Assembly: GCA_001899255.1 (NCBI GenBank)
Contig: MKVX01000018.1
Coordinates: forward strand, 435,150 to 499,149
From: Rhizobiales bacterium 62-47
GTDB lineage: Bacteria; Pseudomonadota; Alphaproteobacteria; Rhizobiales; Xanthobacteraceae
Reading direction: 5' to 3'
DNA: 64,000 nucleotides
Position numbers and translations under genes: made by a program. Within the stretch, counting starts at the first letter, position 1. The number at the start of each line of letters is the position of its first letter. Of the stretch, positions 18,703-27,029 are shown in pieces. The notes beneath the pieces were generated by a model, which was not told the DNA's origin, did not search any database, and was given only the letters and a program-made list of their open reading frames with translations.

Positions 18703-20205
18703 ATGACGGCCAGCGAAGCGCGTAGTCTGCGCCATACTTGGCTGATCATTGCTGCGCTTGTCCTGATCCGCTTGATTGCGGCGGCGTGGACTCCCCTGAC
18801 GTTCGACGAAGCCTACTACTGGACATGGTCGAAGCATCTCGCCGGCGGTTACTACGATCACCCGCCGATGGTCGCGCTGGTGATCCGCCTCGGCACGATG
18901 CTGGCGGGCGATACCGAACTCGGGGTTCGTCTGTTTTCGATCCTGCTGGCACTGCCGATGAGTTGGGCGGTGTACGAAAGCGCCGCGATGCTGTTCGGCG
19001 GTCGCCGTGTCGCCGCAAGCGCCGCCATTCTGTTGAACGTCACGATGATGGTCGCGGTCGGCACCATGATCGTCACGCCCGACGCGCCGCTGATGGTCGC
19101 GTCGAGCTTCGTGCTCTTCGGCCTTGCCAAAGTGCTCACGACCGGGCGCGGCGTGTGGTGGCTGGGAGTAGGGGCGGCGGTCGGCACAGCGCTCTTGTCG
19201 AAATATTCGGCGCTGTTCTTCGGGCCGGCCATTCTGCTGTGGCTGGTTATGGTCCCCAAGCTGCGCCGCTGGCTGATCTCGCCATGGCCGTATCTTGGTG
19301 GCATTGTCGCATTCGCGCTGTTCGCGCCGGTGATCATGTGGAACGCCGACCACCAGTGGGTGTCGTTCATCAAGCAGTTCGGACGCGCACGCATCGAGCA
19401 TCTGACGCTGAAGTACGTCATCGAGATCCTGCCGACGCAGTTCCTGTTTGCAACGCCGCTGGTTTTCATTCTCGGTGCGATGGGCCTGTACGCCTTGCTG
19501 ACGCGCCGTGCCGGGGTGCTCGCGGTGCGTACGCTGATCAATGCCATGCTGTGGATCATCGTGCTGTATTTCGTCTGGCATTCGCTGCATAGCCGCGTCG
19601 AAGCCAACTGGTTCGGGCCGGTGTATCCGGCTTTTGTCATGGCCGCGGCGGTGGCGGCCAACGCCGTGACGTGGGGCGAGCGGGCGCAGCGTCTCGTTGA
19701 TTTCTGCCGGCGCTGGGCAGTGGCGGGTGGGGTCGCGATGTTCGTGGCTCTCGTCGTGCAGGCCAACACTGGCGTGCTGAGCGCATACCGCAGGGATGCC
19801 AGCGTGAGGAGCGTCGGCGTCGGCTGGCGCGAACTGGCGCAAAACATCGAAACCGTGCGCGCGCGGACCGGGGCGACTTGCGTGCTGACGATGGACTACG
19901 GCACCACCGGCTGGCTCAGGTTCTACCTCCCGAAAGGCACCTGCGTCGCCGAACGCTTCGAGCGTATCCGCTGGGTCAACATGCCGGAGCCGGATGCCGC
20001 GACGCTGAACGGCAAGCTGCTGTTCATCGACGACATCGACGTGCCGCATCCCGAACTGCAGCAGACCTTCGCCAAAGTCGAGCGCGTCGCCGAATTGCAG
20101 CGCCATCGCGGGCCGCTGCTGATCGAAACCTTCGCGCTCGATCTGCTCGATGGCGCCAAGGGCGATGTGCTGGACCGCTCACCGCCGCCCGAACTCGCGA
20201 AGTGA
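18703..20205 (+). CDS. GT39/ArnT-like membrane glycosyltransferase
   Basis: A 500-residue polytopic protein with about ten membrane helices. The first periplasmic loop has TFDEAYYWTWSKHLAGGYYDHPP, the acidic/aromatic catalytic loop of PMT/ArnT-type enzymes. These use a polyprenyl-phosphate sugar donor to modify lipid A, protein or other envelope acceptors in the periplasm. It is co-transcribed with the DPMS-GtrA-like gene just upstream. The start at 18703 avoids overlap with the upstream gene. The acceptor is unknown; a lipid A or hopanoid target would be speculation. Confidence 0.88.
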   Translation: MTASEARSLRHTWLIIAALVLIRLIAAAWTPLTFDEAYYWTWSKHLAGGYYDHPPMVALVIRLGTMLAGDTELGVRLFSILLALPMSWAVYESAAMLFGGRRVAASAAILLNVTMMVAVGTMIVTPDAPLMVASSFVLFGLAKVLTTGRGVWWLGVGAAVGTALLSKYSALFFGPAILLWLVMVPKLRRWLISPWPYLGGIVAFALFAPVIMWNADHQWVSFIKQFGRARIEHLTLKYVIEILPTQFLFATPLVFILGAMGLYALLTRRAGVLAVRTLINAMLWIIVLYFVWHSLHSRVEANWFGPVYPAFVMAAAVAANAVTWGERAQRLVDFCRRWAVAGGVAMFVALVVQANTGVLSAYRRDASVRSVGVGWRELAQNIETVRARTGATCVLTMDYGTTGWLRFYLPKGTCVAERFERIRWVNMPEPDAATLNGKLLFIDDIDVPHPELQQTFAKVERVAELQRHRGPLLIETFALDLLDGAKGDVLDRSPPPELAK

Positions 20206-20223
20206 GCGCCGCCGCGCGCGGCG

Positions 20224-20910
20224 TCATGCGTGAATCGTCGCGCCTCCCTTGACGTCCGGATAGAATTGCGGCGCCTCGCGGCGATCGAACATGCCGTAAT
20301 CGCGGATGATGCGGACGCGCCGCACCCGCGCGCCATCCGGCAACGCCGCGCGCGCCTCGAACGCGTCGGCCGCCGCCTGGTCGCGCCACGACAGCAGCAG
20401 GATGGCATCGCCCGGCGTCAGGATGGCGTCGAACACATCCCACGCCACCAGCCCGTCGGCCTTGGTATCGAGCCCGAGCCACGCCGCGACCGCGTCGGCG
20501 CCGGCGTTCTTCATCCACACCGCGTCTCGCGATGCATCGATCAGCGTCACCGTCGTGGCCTTGCCGGCGGCGGTGGTATCGAGCCGCTGATCGCGCAGCT
20601 CGTGCCCGGCCGGCAACCGGCTGTCGCCGGTGATCTCGCCGACGCGCAGGTGATAGTCGCCGAACACCTCGAAGCGGCCTTTCTCCTGCACGCTGTGATG
20701 CAGCGCGTGGGTGCGCCAGCGGATCAGCGCCTTCTCGTCGCGCCAGCCGGACAGCGACACCAGCAGCCCCTCGCGCGTCAGGCTGCGATAGCGGACGTTG
20801 TAGACGAAACCGTCGATCTTCTCGATCTCCGGCTTCAGCGCCTTGGCGTAACCCAGATAGGCGTCCCACTTGTCGGCTTTTGGCTGCACCTCGAAGATCA
20901 CTGCGAACAT
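20224..20910 (-). CDS. Tandem antibiotic-biosynthesis-monooxygenase-fold protein
   Basis: A 228-residue protein made of two ferredoxin-like ABM domains. The N-terminal one (1-~105) has FAVIFEVQPKADKWDAYL and FVYNVRYRSLTREGLLVSLSGW. The C-terminal one (~115-225) has TVTLIDASRDAV and ILLLSWRDQAAADAFEAR. Family members include small cofactor-free oxygenases, but no catalytic residues are obvious, so the reaction is unknown. The ATG at 20910 is preferred; a longer upstream frame reads into the structured intergenic stretch and lacks coding character. It is convergent with the GT39 gene (18 bases apart). Confidence 0.78.
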   Translation of the reverse strand: MFAVIFEVQPKADKWDAYLGYAKALKPEIEKIDGFVYNVRYRSLTREGLLVSLSGWRDEKALIRWRTHALHHSVQEKGRFEVFGDYHLRVGEITGDSRLPAGHELRDQRLDTTAAGKATTVTLIDASRDAVWMKNAGADAVAAWLGLDTKADGLVAWDVFDAILTPGDAILLLSWRDQAAADAFEARAALPDGARVRRVRIIRDYGMFDRREAPQFYPDVKGGATIHA

Positions 20911-21066
20911 GGCGTTTCCTGACGATGATTGTCTTTTGGTCTTAGGCCTCGCGGTGCCGTGCTGACAATTGATCGAAGTGCTAATCGCTTCGGCGCATGC
21001 CGAATTGTTCCCGCGCGCGATGCGAACGGGTGGGGCGCTTGTCCCTTCGCCCTCGTAAGAGGGCGC

Positions 21067-21171
21067 GCGGAACGCCGGACGCTCCGATCGCGTCCGCAGC
21101 CCCGTGTGCAAAAGTAAAAAGCACACGAGTGTCGTCGCCACGGTCGCACCGGACACCGTCCGGCGTTCCGC
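21067..21171. repeat. Perfect 15-bp inverted repeat with nested hairpin
   Basis: Left arm GCGGAACGCCGGACG (21067-21081) is exactly complementary to the right arm CGTCCGGCGTTCCGC (21157-21171). The loop contains CGTGTGC-N11-GCACACG (21103-21127), with an A-rich loop. As RNA this would form a long stem topped by a second hairpin. Confidence 0.8.
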
Positions 21172-21347
21172 ACACGATGGTTGGAACGGCCTCGTTCGCG
21201 CTCTCCCCGGTGGACGGCTTTTTCGCCACCGTTCTTGATCGTGAGTGTTGTCCACCGCCACGCGGGCGACGGACCCTCCCGTATCCTTTCGACGTCAGCA
21301 TCGCGACGCCGGGACCACGCGACTTCGGACGTCCGCGAACAGCGTTG

Positions 21348-21478
21348 TCGTCGTTCGCGCTGCTTTTCACAGCCACGAACCGAGCGCCGCCAGCGGCCAC
21401 CGCATCCCGCCCCGCGAACCGTGACGATCGCGATACGCCCCTCTCATCGGGACGAGACAAGAGGAATTAAATCCTAGT
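21348..21478. repeat. Diverged repeat, copy A
   Basis: Shares its order of short identical blocks with 22318-22440. Examples are TTTTTCACAG/CTTTTCACAG, then GCGGCCACCGCAT (21393-21405 against 22367-22379), then CGAACCGT, GTCGCGATA/ATCGCGATA, and an AT-rich end. By eye the two copies are about two-thirds identical. They flank the VOC gene. Confidence 0.6.
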
Positions 21479-21510
21479 TTTGCGAATTTGTCAAGGGTTT
21501 TGAGTTTGCC

Positions 21511-21605
21511 CTCATCCTGAGGTGCGGCACGCGAAGCGTGGGCTGCGAGGGATGCGGCCGTCGCCCTTCGAGGCTGTCGCTGCGCGACAGCGCCTCAGGG
21601 TGACG
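21511..21605. repeat. Interspersed palindromic repeat, CATCCTGAGG family
   Basis: Begins CTCATCCTGAGGTGCGG and ends in the reverse complement (GCGCCTCAGGGTGACG), with CTTCGAGGCT inside. Related copies lie at 29295, 39226, 40974 and 42117. Confidence 0.7.
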
Positions 21606-21714
21606 GGGTTCCGCATGCTGCGGCGTCGCGTCAGCCGCGATCCGGAAACGTCTCGCGCCGCGGCGTGTTAACCTGCGTGCCGTCACGGTGTCACCCGCTT
21701 GCAAGGAGATCGCG

Positions 21715-22164
21715 ATGTCCTCGACCGCCAAGCCCGTTCCCGATGGATTTCACACGGTCACGCCCTATCTCGTCGCCGACGACGCCAAGGCGGTGATCGC
21801 CTTCATGCAGCAGGCGTTCGGCGCGGAGTTCGACCATCGGCCGACGCGGCGGCCGGACGGCAAGCTGATGCACGCGACGCTGCGCGTCGGCGATGCGCGG
21901 GTGATGATCGGCAATGCGTCGGAGCGCGCCAAGGCGATGCCCGCGATGCTCTATGTCTATGTGCGGAATGTCGATGAGGTCTACGCCGCCGCGATCAAGG
22001 CGGGCGGCAAGGAGATCATGCCGCCGACGGACATGTTTTACGGCGACCGTTCCGGCGGCGTCACCGATCCCGCCGGCAATCAATGGTACATCGCCACGCA
22101 CATCGAGGACGTCAGCGACGCCGAGTTACAGAAACGCGCGATGGAGATGTTCAAGCAGGGGTAG
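21715..22164 (+). CDS. VOC (glyoxalase-fold) family protein
   Basis: A 149-residue vicinal-oxygen-chelate protein of the PhnB/YdcJ-like type. It has VTPYLVADDAKAVIAFMQQAFG, ATLRVGDARVMIG, and the C-terminal YGDRSGGVTDPAGNQWYIATH strand. Members of this branch often lack a full metal site, and the substrate is unknown. The ATG at 21715 has a very good ribosome site (GCAAGGAGATCGCG). It stands alone between two copies of a diverged repeat. Confidence 0.87.
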   Translation: MSSTAKPVPDGFHTVTPYLVADDAKAVIAFMQQAFGAEFDHRPTRRPDGKLMHATLRVGDARVMIGNASERAKAMPAMLYVYVRNVDEVYAAAIKAGGKEIMPPTDMFYGDRSGGVTDPAGNQWYIATHIEDVSDAELQKRAMEMFKQG

Positions 22165-22238
22165 GGGTGGCGACGCGGTCGGTGGAGTGATGATGCGAGG
22201 GGTGTCGCGAAGCCGCGCGCCGCATTATCCCGATGACT

Positions 22239-22280
22239 CGTCATGGCCGGGCTTGTCCCGCGATCCACGTCTTGCCACGT
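22239..22280. repeat. Half copy of a GGCCGGG palindromic repeat
   Basis: Reads CGTCATGGCCGGGCTTGTCC then a degraded inner end with CCACGTCTTG. Complete inverted pairs of the same element lie at 36424, 37214, 54025 and 57616. Only the left half is kept here. Confidence 0.65.
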
Positions 22281-22317
22281 CTGGGACTACGCAACTACGG
22301 TCGTTCGAGAGTCGCGC

Positions 22318-22440
22318 CGTCAGCTGCGCGGACTATTTTTCACAGAAACGAATTGATCGCCCGAAGCGGCCACCGCATGTAGCCCCCGAACCGTAACGGT
22401 CGCGATAGCACTCGATCACGGCGGATGATAAGAGTGTAAT
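22318..22440. repeat. Diverged repeat, copy B
   Basis: The partner of 21348-21478, in the same orientation, with the same block order. It ends at the left edge of the AT-rich island that carries the SieB-like gene. The rest of the gap to 22544 is AT-rich and holds no gene; it should contain the promoter of that gene. Confidence 0.6.
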
Positions 22441-22544
22441 CTTACGATAGAAAATGACGTAAAATCGGTTGAACCGCTTGCTATATAGATGGCTCTGGAG
22501 GCAGACTTTCCCATTCGTTTCATGAGAAAGACTAGAAGAGTGCA

Positions 22545-23039
22545 ATGATTGATATTAGTGCTGCAGTGACTGCTCTAAAACTACCTACCAAGATAATATT
22601 CTCAGTAGGCACTGCTGCCGGAGTTCTTTTGTTCGCCAACGAACATTTTTTGCAGATACTCGGATTGACTCAACTTGTTACAGAATACCGCTTGTATATT
22701 GGTCTAAGTTTTGTTGTTGCGATTTGCATCGTTGTAACAACGATTCTGTCGTCAGTAGTTTCATTCGTTTGGCCGTGGATAAATCAAGCTCTTTGGGTGC
22801 GGCAGCATAGAAGGCATCTTCACAATTTGACACCTGAGGAAAAAGAAATTTTGGCCTTTTACGTTGATAATCGAACGCGAAGTCAGAGCCTTCCTCTACA
22901 AAGTGGAGTGGTCAATGCTTTGCAGAATGCAAAAATTATTGTTCGCGGAAGTTCGATGGGCACGATCCATGGGTTTGACTACATTATACAGCCTTGGGCT
23001 TGGGGTTATCTCAACGAGCATCCCGAACTTCTAAATTAG
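22545..23039 (+). CDS. SieB-like superinfection exclusion membrane protein
   Basis: A 164-residue protein with two hydrophobic segments (~15-37 and ~47-75) and a cytoplasmic C-terminal domain. The C terminus has LTPEEKEILAFYVDNRTRSQ, GVVNALQNAKIIVRGSS and the ending QPWAWGYLNEHPEL, which I recognise as the SieB family pattern. Lambda SieB acts at the membrane to abort growth of some superinfecting phages; the chromosomal homologues are uncharacterised. Codons are AT-rich, unlike the neighbours, suggesting recent transfer. The stop overlaps the end of the convergent HEPN gene by 4 bases. The start is the ATG at 22545 after AGAAGAG. Confidence 0.75.
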   Translation: MIDISAAVTALKLPTKIIFSVGTAAGVLLFANEHFLQILGLTQLVTEYRLYIGLSFVVAICIVVTTILSSVVSFVWPWINQALWVRQHRRHLHNLTPEEKEILAFYVDNRTRSQSLPLQSGVVNALQNAKIIVRGSSMGTIHGFDYIIQPWAWGYLNEHPELLN

Positions 23040-23869
23040 TGCCGCTGACTTTTCGGCAAACTGTTGGGCTCGATCTTGAAGGACGCCAAGCGATCATGAA
23101 GAGTTTTGGCCTGCGCGGTGACGCTATGAATTTGTTCAGTTAATAGTCGAGAGAGGGGTGTGTCGGTACTCGGCGAACGAGTTCCAAGATTTTCGATGAC
23201 AAACTTTATCGCGGACAATGTGTCTTCAAATCTTTTGTGCAGCACTGGCTCATGATGGGCCAGTCTGTTTCGCGACTGATAAATATCTTCAAGTTTTTGA
23301 GCCACATCTGCTCGCCCAATCTTCTTGTTGGGAAAAGTGCGTTTTAAGGCGGTGCGCCAAAGTGTTTGTTCGTATTCGTGGCCGTAAAGCCGTTTCCAGA
23401 AATATAGTGTAAGCTCCGCTATAACCTTTCCTTCTGTGACTATGATGTGTTCCCGTCGTGCCCGTACTCGCCTTAGATGAGGAGTATTGGGTGGTCTTCC
23501 ACTTGGGAATGCTTTTACGTCCAATTCCGCCTTTTCAGCTTGCGACAGCTTTGAATATTCGGCCCGTCTGGCGCTATCTAATGCTAGTGCGACTTTTTTC
23601 GTTTCAGATTCGCGCCATTGAAAAGGGAGCGGTGGTTGCCGGAGCCAATCGGGCTTTCGAAAGTGTTGGCTGAGAATCTCGCAGATGGAGTTTCGCAAAG
23701 CGATTTCGATCGTTGCGGTTGTATTCATTAGCGACGCACCGAGACTAAGGGTTTCTTGGTGCAATTCGACTGCTGTGTGGGCGGAACCCGTAAGCTGGGT
23801 AAGTTTACCCAGACGCTCAGGCGACAATAGAAGGGTAATTGGTGCGACATCTTCGTCTTGGAACGCCAT
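23036..23869 (-). CDS. Abi-like protein with HEPN ribonuclease motif
   Basis: A 277-residue all-helical protein resembling the Abi-like family. Residues ~50-65 have TIEIALRNSICEIL; residues ~145-190 have GKVIAELTLYFWKRLYG and TLWRTALKRTFPN; the HEPN motif RNRLAH (Arg200-Asn201...His205) is intact. HEPN proteins with RN-x3-H are metal-independent ribonucleases used in abortive infection and toxin-antitoxin systems. The start at 23869 follows AGGGAT; a longer frame to 24043 runs through a terminator hairpin and is rejected. It is convergent with the SieB-like gene and divergent from a candidate small RNA. GC is lower than in flanking genes. Confidence 0.75.
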   Translation of the reverse strand: MAFQDEDVAPITLLLSPERLGKLTQLTGSAHTAVELHQETLSLGASLMNTTATIEIALRNSICEILSQHFRKPDWLRQPPLPFQWRESETKKVALALDSARRAEYSKLSQAEKAELDVKAFPSGRPPNTPHLRRVRARREHIIVTEGKVIAELTLYFWKRLYGHEYEQTLWRTALKRTFPNKKIGRADVAQKLEDIYQSRNRLAHHEPVLHKRFEDTLSAIKFVIENLGTRSPSTDTPLSRLLTEQIHSVTAQAKTLHDRLASFKIEPNSLPKSQRH

Positions 23870-23896
23870 TGACTTTTTATCCCTGACCTTTATTCT
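23869..23896 (+). promoter_or_regulatory. Promoter of the candidate small RNA
   Basis: TTGACT (23869-23874) and TATTCT (23891-23896) are separated by 16 bases. The -35 is one base from the sigma-70 consensus; the -10 keeps the first three and last bases. The expected start point is near 23902. The -35 overlaps the start codon of the HEPN gene on the other strand. Confidence 0.55.
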
Positions 23897-23901
23897 AGGA
23901 G

Positions 23902-23991
23902 CCGAAAAGTCGAGATCAGATTGGCAGTTACCTTCGGGTGGACGAATCCTCGACTTCCCAGAGATAAGGCACCCGTGAGGGTGCCTTTTTT
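23902..23991 (+). ncRNA. Candidate structured small RNA next to the HEPN gene
   Basis: About 90 nt, between a good promoter and a perfect intrinsic terminator, with no open frame of note. The 5' part folds as an 8-bp stem AAGTCGAG/CTCGACTT (23907-23914 with 23949-23956). Inside it lie GATT/AATC and a small hairpin ACC-TTCG-GGT capped by a stable tetraloop. The 3' part is the terminator. It runs divergent to the Abi-like gene, whose mRNA leader would probably be its antisense. I know of structured RNAs reported beside some Abi-family genes, but I cannot match this one to a known family from sequence alone. Confidence 0.55.
23966..23991 (+). terminator. Intrinsic terminator of the small RNA
   Basis: A perfect 9-bp stem AAGGCACCC/GGGTGCCTT with a GTGA loop is followed by a T tract (23986-23991). 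The T tract is only on the + strand side, so it ends rightward transcripts. Confidence 0.85.
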
Positions 23992-24095
23992 GATTCGAAC
24001 CATCAGATGGTTGAATATCTGACATAGAGGGGTCAATAAGCAAAAGGGCGCGGCTTGTCGTGCCGAGCCGGGCAATAACGAATGTGACTTACAAC

Positions 24096-24124
24096 AAAAA
24101 CCCCGGCATCGCTGCCGGGGTTTT
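24096..24124 (-). terminator. Intrinsic terminator of groESL
   Basis: A stem of AACCCCGGC/GCCGGGGTT type with a 6-base loop and T-rich flanks on both sides lies about 37 bases past the groEL stop. It can work in either direction; its position fits groEL. Confidence 0.85.
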
Positions 24125-24160
24125 GTATTTTCGATTGATGTAATCGCCTGAGCCGCTGGA

Positions 24161-26156
<1,996 letters not shown>

Positions 26157-26196
26157 GCAGTCCTCCTAACAAATTGATGACGTTAGTGTTTTGGAA

Positions 26197-26223
26197 TTAG
26201 CAGTCGAGATAGGTGAGTGCTAT
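26197..26223 (-). promoter_or_regulatory. CIRCE element (HrcA operator) of groESL
   Basis: TTAGCAGTC, nine bases, GAGTGCTAT. This differs from the consensus TTAGCACTC-N9-GAGTGCTAA at one position in each arm. It lies 41 bases upstream of the groES start, just downstream of the predicted start point, the normal place for HrcA repression. Confidence 0.85.
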
Positions 26224-26236
26224 CGCGACCTTCTGG

Positions 26237-26267
26237 AGATAGTCTGGGCGGCGCCAATGGGCAAGGG
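26237..26267 (-). promoter_or_regulatory. Heat-shock (RpoH-type) promoter of groESL
   Basis: Read on the - strand: CCCTTGCC at 26267-26260 and ACTATCT at 26243-26237. These fit the alphaproteobacterial sigma-32 pattern CNCTTGAA / CYTATNT at 6 of 8 and most -10 positions. The start point would fall next to the CIRCE element, so groESL seems to be under both positive and negative heat control. Confidence 0.6.
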
Positions 26268-26359
26268 GCGGTGGCAAAAATTTTGGCGCTCTGAGGGAAC
26301 GACTGCCAACTTCCGTGCGGCGTTGTTAACGCGGGGTGCCGGGGACCACTCCCTGTGCT

Positions 26360-26388
26360 GTTAGCAGTTGCGGTAAGTCGCTGCTAAC
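26360..26388. promoter_or_regulatory. Second CIRCE-like inverted repeat
   Basis: TTAGCAGTT, nine bases, CGCTGCTAA, with an extra G/C pair outside. It has the 9-9-9 geometry and the TTAGCA/TGCTAA ends of CIRCE but differs in the inner bases. It lies 40 bases before the small ORF and usg on +, and ~200 bases before groES on -. Confidence 0.55.
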
Positions 26389-26428
26389 GCTGGAATTATA
26401 TACACATTATTAAACTTTTAAGCTTGTG

Positions 26429-26602
26429 ATGAGCGGGTCACGTGCGTCACATTTTCTTCATGACTCGGCTTTGGATCTGGTGGCCAAGCGGTTCGTTGGT
26501 CCGGAGGCGGTCACGGAGGAGGTTGAAGCGCTTCCGCAAAGCCGGCCCCTGTTTGCCGCGGCGCTGCCTCCCGAGGAGGTATGGCATGGTCTCGAAGGGT
26601 GA
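26429..26602 (+). CDS. Short ORF overlapping usg (57 residues)
   Basis: An ATG at 26429 opens 57 codons ending TGA at 26600-26602. The peptide has coding-like composition (MSGSRASHFLHDSALDLVAK, then FVGPEAVTEEVEAL and LPPEEVWHGLEG). Its last 17 bases overlap the usg start, and the usg ribosome site (GAGGAGGT) lies inside it, so translational coupling is plausible. The start has no clear ribosome site. No family recognised. It might be a small regulator or a leader peptide. Confidence 0.45.
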   Translation: MSGSRASHFLHDSALDLVAKRFVGPEAVTEEVEALPQSRPLFAAALPPEEVWHGLEG

Positions 26603-26870
26603 GGTGTCCGAGGACTTTCGCAAGCAGGTCCTGGGCTACGGGCTGACAACGGCAGAAATTCTCTATCGCCGCCCGGATCGGAAGTGGCTGCTGCAATCCT
26701 ACGTCTGGCAGGACTACGACCTGTTCCCGAAGTTTCCCGCGCTGCAGGATTTTCTCGCGTTCTGGGAGAAGTCGTTGGACGGTCCGCTGTTCTCGGTGAC
26801 GGTGGCGCATTCGAAACTCATCAAGCCGGCCGAACTGCGCGCCGTCGACGGCGTCTTCCGGTTGCACTGA
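26586..26870 (+). CDS. usg: Usg family protein
   Basis: A 94-residue protein with the Usg pattern: FRKQVLGYGLTTAEILYRRPDRKWLLQSYVWQDYDLFP, then LQDFLAFWEKSLDGPLFSV. Usg is conserved in alphaproteobacteria, named from a position near tryptophan genes, and has no known biochemical role. The ATG at 26586 has a strong GAGGAGGT site. A longer in-frame extension to 26442 is Arg-rich and out of character, because that stretch reads better in the frame of the short upstream ORF. Confidence 0.85.
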   Translation: MVSKGEVSEDFRKQVLGYGLTTAEILYRRPDRKWLLQSYVWQDYDLFPKFPALQDFLAFWEKSLDGPLFSVTVAHSKLIKPAELRAVDGVFRLH

Positions 26871-27029
26871 GCGCGCAACGCGGCGCACGTCATCGCCGAC
26901 ATTGTGATCCATGCGCGCCGCGATTGCGCATTGTCGCTCGAGGCCCGCGCGACTAACCTTCCGCGATGCGATGCTGACTCACACGACGGTGAGTCTGCAT
27001 CGCCGCAATTGCCGGAAGGGAGACGATCG

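Larger units (their letters stand above)
20911..21480. other. Long structured non-coding stretch
   Basis: No credible gene lies here although both strands carry long open frames caused by high GC. The stretch holds a tetraloop hairpin (CGCCCTC-GTAA-GAGGGCG, 21048-21065), a perfect 15-base inverted repeat with a 75-base loop (arms 21067-21081 and 21157-21171), and inside that loop a 7-base hairpin (21103-21109 with 21121-21127). From about 21350 it resembles a second stretch at 22318-22440. It could be a non-coding RNA gene or a non-autonomous repeat. Confidence 0.55.

Noticed and set aside
20911..21261. Extension of the tandem ABM protein upstream
   Set aside because: Reads through nested hairpins with poor composition; ATG at 20910 is the natural start.
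23986..24010. tRNA-like T-arm GGTTCGAATC on the - strand
   Set aside because: No acceptor stem, anticodon arm or CCA; also not a usable att site by eye.
23870..24043. N-terminal extension of the HEPN protein
   Set aside because: It would run through the terminator and stems of the small RNA; the ATG at 23869 with AGGGAT gives a family-like start.
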